DNA of 35,088 nucleotides, from contig NZ_JACRST010000023.1 in NCBI RefSeq assembly GCF_014384885.1, positions 1 to 35,088 of the forward strand. Reading direction: 5' to 3'. This stretch comes from Ligaoa zhengdingensis. Its GTDB lineage: Bacteria > Bacillota > Clostridia > Oscillospirales > Ruminococcaceae. The notes below the pieces were generated by a model. The model ran no database searches. It was not told the origin of the DNA and was given only the letters and a program-made list of their open reading frames with translations. Below, piece after piece: positions 32,583 to 35,088 of the stretch. Numbering within the stretch: the first letter of the stretch is position 1; the number at the start of each line of letters is the position of its first letter. The position numbers were made by a program, and so were the translations under genes.

Positions 32583-32684
32583 AGGAGCTAGATATTTTAT
32601 TCACAAGCGCCATTTTTCCGCGCGGCTTACACCTGCGGAGGGTGGCGCAAAAAATATACATTTTTATTTTTGGAGGTAAGCACA

Positions 32685-33770
32685 ATGGCAAGAGTTTACA
32701 ACTTCTCAGCGGGCCCATCCACCCTGCCCGAGTCGGTGCTTGCGAAAGCCGCAAGCGAAATGCTGGATTACAACGGGTCCGGCCAGTCGGTCATGGAGAT
32801 GAGCCATCGATCTCCGGTTTATGACGAGATCATCCGCTCCTGCCAGAGCTTACTGCGGCAGGTCATGAACATCCCCGACAACTACAAGGTGCTGTTTTTG
32901 CAGGGCGGCGCGTCCTCGCAGTTTGCGATGGTGCCCCTCAACCTGATGAACAAGAACCACAAAGCCGATTACATGGTGACCGGCCAGTTCTCCAAGAAGG
33001 CCAAGGACGAGGCGGAGCGTTACGGCGAGGTGCGCGTGGTGGCGTCTTCTAAAGATAAAAACTTCACCTACATCCCCAAGATCACCAAGGCCGACCTCGA
33101 CCCCAACGCGGATTATCTGCATATCTGCTTCAACAACACCATCTTCGGCACCAAGTTCCCCTACATCCCCGAAACGGGCGATATGCCGCTGGTGGCAGAC
33201 CTGTCGAGCTGCATCCTGTCCGAGCCGATCGACATCTCCAAATTCGGCCTGGTGTATGCGGGCGCACAGAAGAACATGGCCCCGGCCGGCCTGACCGTGG
33301 TGATCGTGCGGGAGGACCTGATCGGCAACCAGATGGACGTCACCCCGACCATGTTCAACTACAAGGTGCACGCGGACAACGACTCGATGTACAACACCCC
33401 GCCGTGCTACTCGATCTATATGTGCAAGCTGGTGCTGGAGTGGATTCAGAACGAGATCGGCGGCCTGGAGAAGATGAAGGAGCGCAACGCGGCCAAGGCC
33501 AAGGTTCTGTACGACTTCATCGACAGCTCCAAGCTGTTCCAGAACAACGTGAACCCCGAGGACCGCTCGATGATGAACGTGACCTTTGTCACCGGCGACG
33601 CGGACCTGGACAAAAAGTTCTGCAAGGAGGCCGCGGAGGCCGGCTTTGTCAACCTGAAGGGTCACCGCTCGGTGGGCGGCATGCGCGCTTCCATCTACAA
33701 CGCGATGCCCCCGGAGGGGATCGACAAGCTGGTGGCGTTCATGGCCAAATTTGAAGCGGACAACGCCTGA
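32685..33770 (+). CDS. serC: Phosphoserine aminotransferase
   Basis: A 361-residue PLP enzyme that turns 3-phosphohydroxypyruvate and glutamate into phosphoserine. The N-terminal VYNFSAGPSTLPE and the PLP-Lys region YAGAQKNMAPAGLT are diagnostic, as are LFLQGGASSQF and the closing HRSVGGMRASIYNAMP. The start is ATG 32685, 8 nt after GGAGG; an in-frame codon earlier overlaps that site. It forms a two-gene unit with serA. No serB is seen, so phosphoserine phosphatase must lie elsewhere. Confidence 0.97.
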   Translation: MARVYNFSAGPSTLPESVLAKAASEMLDYNGSGQSVMEMSHRSPVYDEIIRSCQSLLRQVMNIPDNYKVLFLQGGASSQFAMVPLNLMNKNHKADYMVTGQFSKKAKDEAERYGEVRVVASSKDKNFTYIPKITKADLDPNADYLHICFNNTIFGTKFPYIPETGDMPLVADLSSCILSEPIDISKFGLVYAGAQKNMAPAGLTVVIVREDLIGNQMDVTPTMFNYKVHADNDSMYNTPPCYSIYMCKLVLEWIQNEIGGLEKMKERNAAKAKVLYDFIDSSKLFQNNVNPEDRSMMNVTFVTGDADLDKKFCKEAAEAGFVNLKGHRSVGGMRASIYNAMPPEGIDKLVAFMAKFEADNA

Positions 33771-33811
33771 CGGCGCGCCGCACAATCTATCGGATAGGGA
33801 GCTGTTTCATT

Positions 33812-34978
33812 ATGTATCAGATTAAAACGCTCAATAAAATCAGCCCGGCCGGGACCGACCGGTTCGACAAATCGAAATATGCCTTTGTGGAGGAGATCGC
33901 GGACGCGGACGCCGTGATGGTGCGCTCGGCTTCGATGCACGAGATGGAGTTCTCCCCCTCCCTCAAGGCGATCGCGCGCGCGGGCGCGGGCGTCAACAAC
34001 ATCCCCATCGACAAATGCAGCGAGCAGGGCATCGTGGTGTTCAACACCCCCGGCGCCAACGCCAACGCGGTGAAGGAACTGGTGCTCGCCGGGCTGCTGA
34101 TGTCCGCGCGCAAGGTGGTGCCCGGCATCGAGTGGGCCAAGACCCTCAAGGGCCAGGGCGCCGAGGTCGGCAAACTGGTGGAAAAGGGCAAGAGCGCCTT
34201 TGCCGGCCCCGAGCTGATGGGCAAGACGCTGGGCGTCATCGGCCTGGGCGCGATCGGCGTGCTGGTGGCCAACGCCGCCCGCCACTTCGGCATGAAGGTC
34301 TACGGCTACGACCCATACCTCTCGGTGGACACCGCGTGGGGCCTGTCCCGCGAGACCAAGCATGCCAATAGCCTGAGCGAAATCTACCAGAACTGCGATT
34401 TCATCACCCTGCATGTGCCCCTCACCCCGGATACCAAGGGGATGATCAACTCCGAAAGCCTGGAGGCCTGCAAAAACGGCGTGCGCATCCTCAACTTTGC
34501 GCGCGGGGACCTGGTGAACACCGAGGATATCCTGGCCGCGCTGGATAGCGGCAAGGTCTCCTGCTATGTCACCGACTTCCCCAACGACGAGCTGCTGGAC
34601 GTGGACGGCGTGATTGCGATCCCGCATCTGGGCGCCTCCACCCCCGAATCGGAGGACAACTGCGCGCGGATGGCCGCGATGGAGCTGATCGATTTTTTGG
34701 AGAACGGCAACATCAAAAATTCGGTGAACCTGCCCAACGTCAAGCTGGAGCGCAGCGGCACCTGCCGCCTGGGTGTGATCCACAAGAACATCCCCAACAT
34801 GCTCTCGCAGATTTCGCAGACCATCTCGGCGGCCGGCCTCAACATCGACAACCTCACCAACAAGTCCAAAAAGGACTACGCCTATACGGTGGTGGATGTG
34901 GACGGCCTGATCTCCAAGGAGCTGCCCGAACAGCTCGGCGCCATCGACGGCGTGGTGCGCGTCAATCTGTACCGTTGA
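33812..34978 (+). CDS. serA: D-3-phosphoglycerate dehydrogenase
   Basis: A 388-residue NAD enzyme that oxidises 3-phosphoglycerate to 3-phosphohydroxypyruvate, the first step to serine. The NAD loop is GVIGLGAIGVLVANAA, the catalytic Arg is in NFARGDLVN and the His in IPHLGASTPE. A C-terminal ACT domain (about 318-388) suggests serine feedback. It is a short form without the extra ASB domain of long SerA. GGGAG lies 10 nt before the ATG, and serC lies 41 bp upstream. Confidence 0.96.
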   Translation: MYQIKTLNKISPAGTDRFDKSKYAFVEEIADADAVMVRSASMHEMEFSPSLKAIARAGAGVNNIPIDKCSEQGIVVFNTPGANANAVKELVLAGLLMSARKVVPGIEWAKTLKGQGAEVGKLVEKGKSAFAGPELMGKTLGVIGLGAIGVLVANAARHFGMKVYGYDPYLSVDTAWGLSRETKHANSLSEIYQNCDFITLHVPLTPDTKGMINSESLEACKNGVRILNFARGDLVNTEDILAALDSGKVSCYVTDFPNDELLDVDGVIAIPHLGASTPESEDNCARMAAMELIDFLENGNIKNSVNLPNVKLERSGTCRLGVIHKNIPNMLSQISQTISAAGLNIDNLTNKSKKDYAYTVVDVDGLISKELPEQLGAIDGVVRVNLYR

Positions 34979-34995
34979 GCCAAATGTATTTTCTT

Positions 34996-35023
34996 CCCTC
35001 CGCGTTCGCGCGGAGGGTTTTTT
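34996..35023 (+). terminator. Terminator of serC-serA
   Basis: CCCTCCGCG (34996-35004), a TTCG loop and CGCGGAGGG (35009-35017), followed by T6. A textbook rho-independent terminator, 17 bp past serA. The last 65 bp of the window hold no gene that can be seen. Confidence 0.96.
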
Positions 35024-35088
35024 AATAGTGCTTTAGCGAAAGAAGGGTGTGCGCGAAGGGATTGGGAGCAGGACTGTAAACACAGTGT

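Noticed and set aside
32583..32684. T-box or serine riboswitch before serC
   Set aside because: No T-box consensus, no specifier loop layout and no terminator/antiterminator pair is present.

Overview
The window reads as chromosome from a GC-rich, spore-forming Clostridia bacterium, most likely of the Oscillospiraceae/Ruminococcaceae type. The reasons are the Firmicutes-type gene order, the PrkC/PrpC pair with PASTA repeats, a SpoVM-like sporulation peptide, a PhoB-type two-component pair, canonical sigma-A promoters and AGGAGG ribosome sites. No species can be named. No rRNA, tRNA or CRISPR array was seen.

Layout: (1) 1-3,620, minus strand: a lipid (diacylglycerol-type) kinase, a response regulator and a sensor kinase, ending in a hairpin terminator. 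(2) 3,700-7,420: a lipoprotein whose stop codon lies in the end of a short MITE-like element, an LPXTG-like surface protein, a small six-Cys protein divergent from an HTH regulator, a probable internally deleted HTH remnant and a DUF3343 protein. (3) 7,525-21,511: the conserved core-gene cluster yicC-remA-gmk-rpoZ-priA-def-fmt-Zn peptidase-rsmB-rlmN-prpC-prkC-rsgA-thiN-small membrane protein-spoVM. It is mostly joined by 4-8 nt start/stop overlaps and ends in a strong terminator. It matches the Bacillus yloC-to-spoVM order, except that coaBC and rpe are absent and a Zn peptidase and a small membrane protein are present. (4) 21,549-27,914: HD-domain protein, galE, trmB, metallophosphoesterase, dacF-type carboxypeptidase, acyltransferase-like membrane protein and DUF4358 lipoprotein. 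(5) 28,099-30,277: an AT-richer accessory patch with a DUF6809 protein, a ribbon-helix-helix-like regulator, a frameshifted Xre regulator, a patatin-like phospholipase and a candidate small RNA. (6) 30,472-34,978: a NERD-like membrane protein with an unusual tandem ABC ATPase, then serC-serA with promoter and terminator.

How the parts fit: region 3 joins nucleotide supply, transcription, replication restart, protein N-terminal processing, rRNA modification, Ser/Thr phosphosignalling, ribosome assembly and a spore-coat anchor. Region 6 gives the first two steps from 3-phosphoglycerate to phosphoserine. The least explained material is in regions 2 and 5. It comprises a MITE at a stop codon, a perfect inverted-repeat operator between divergent genes, two promoters sharing an ATGCGCA element beside a small DNA-binding protein gene, and a promoter-hairpin-terminator unit antisense to an mRNA leader.

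All functional names come from motif recognition by eye. No database search was run.
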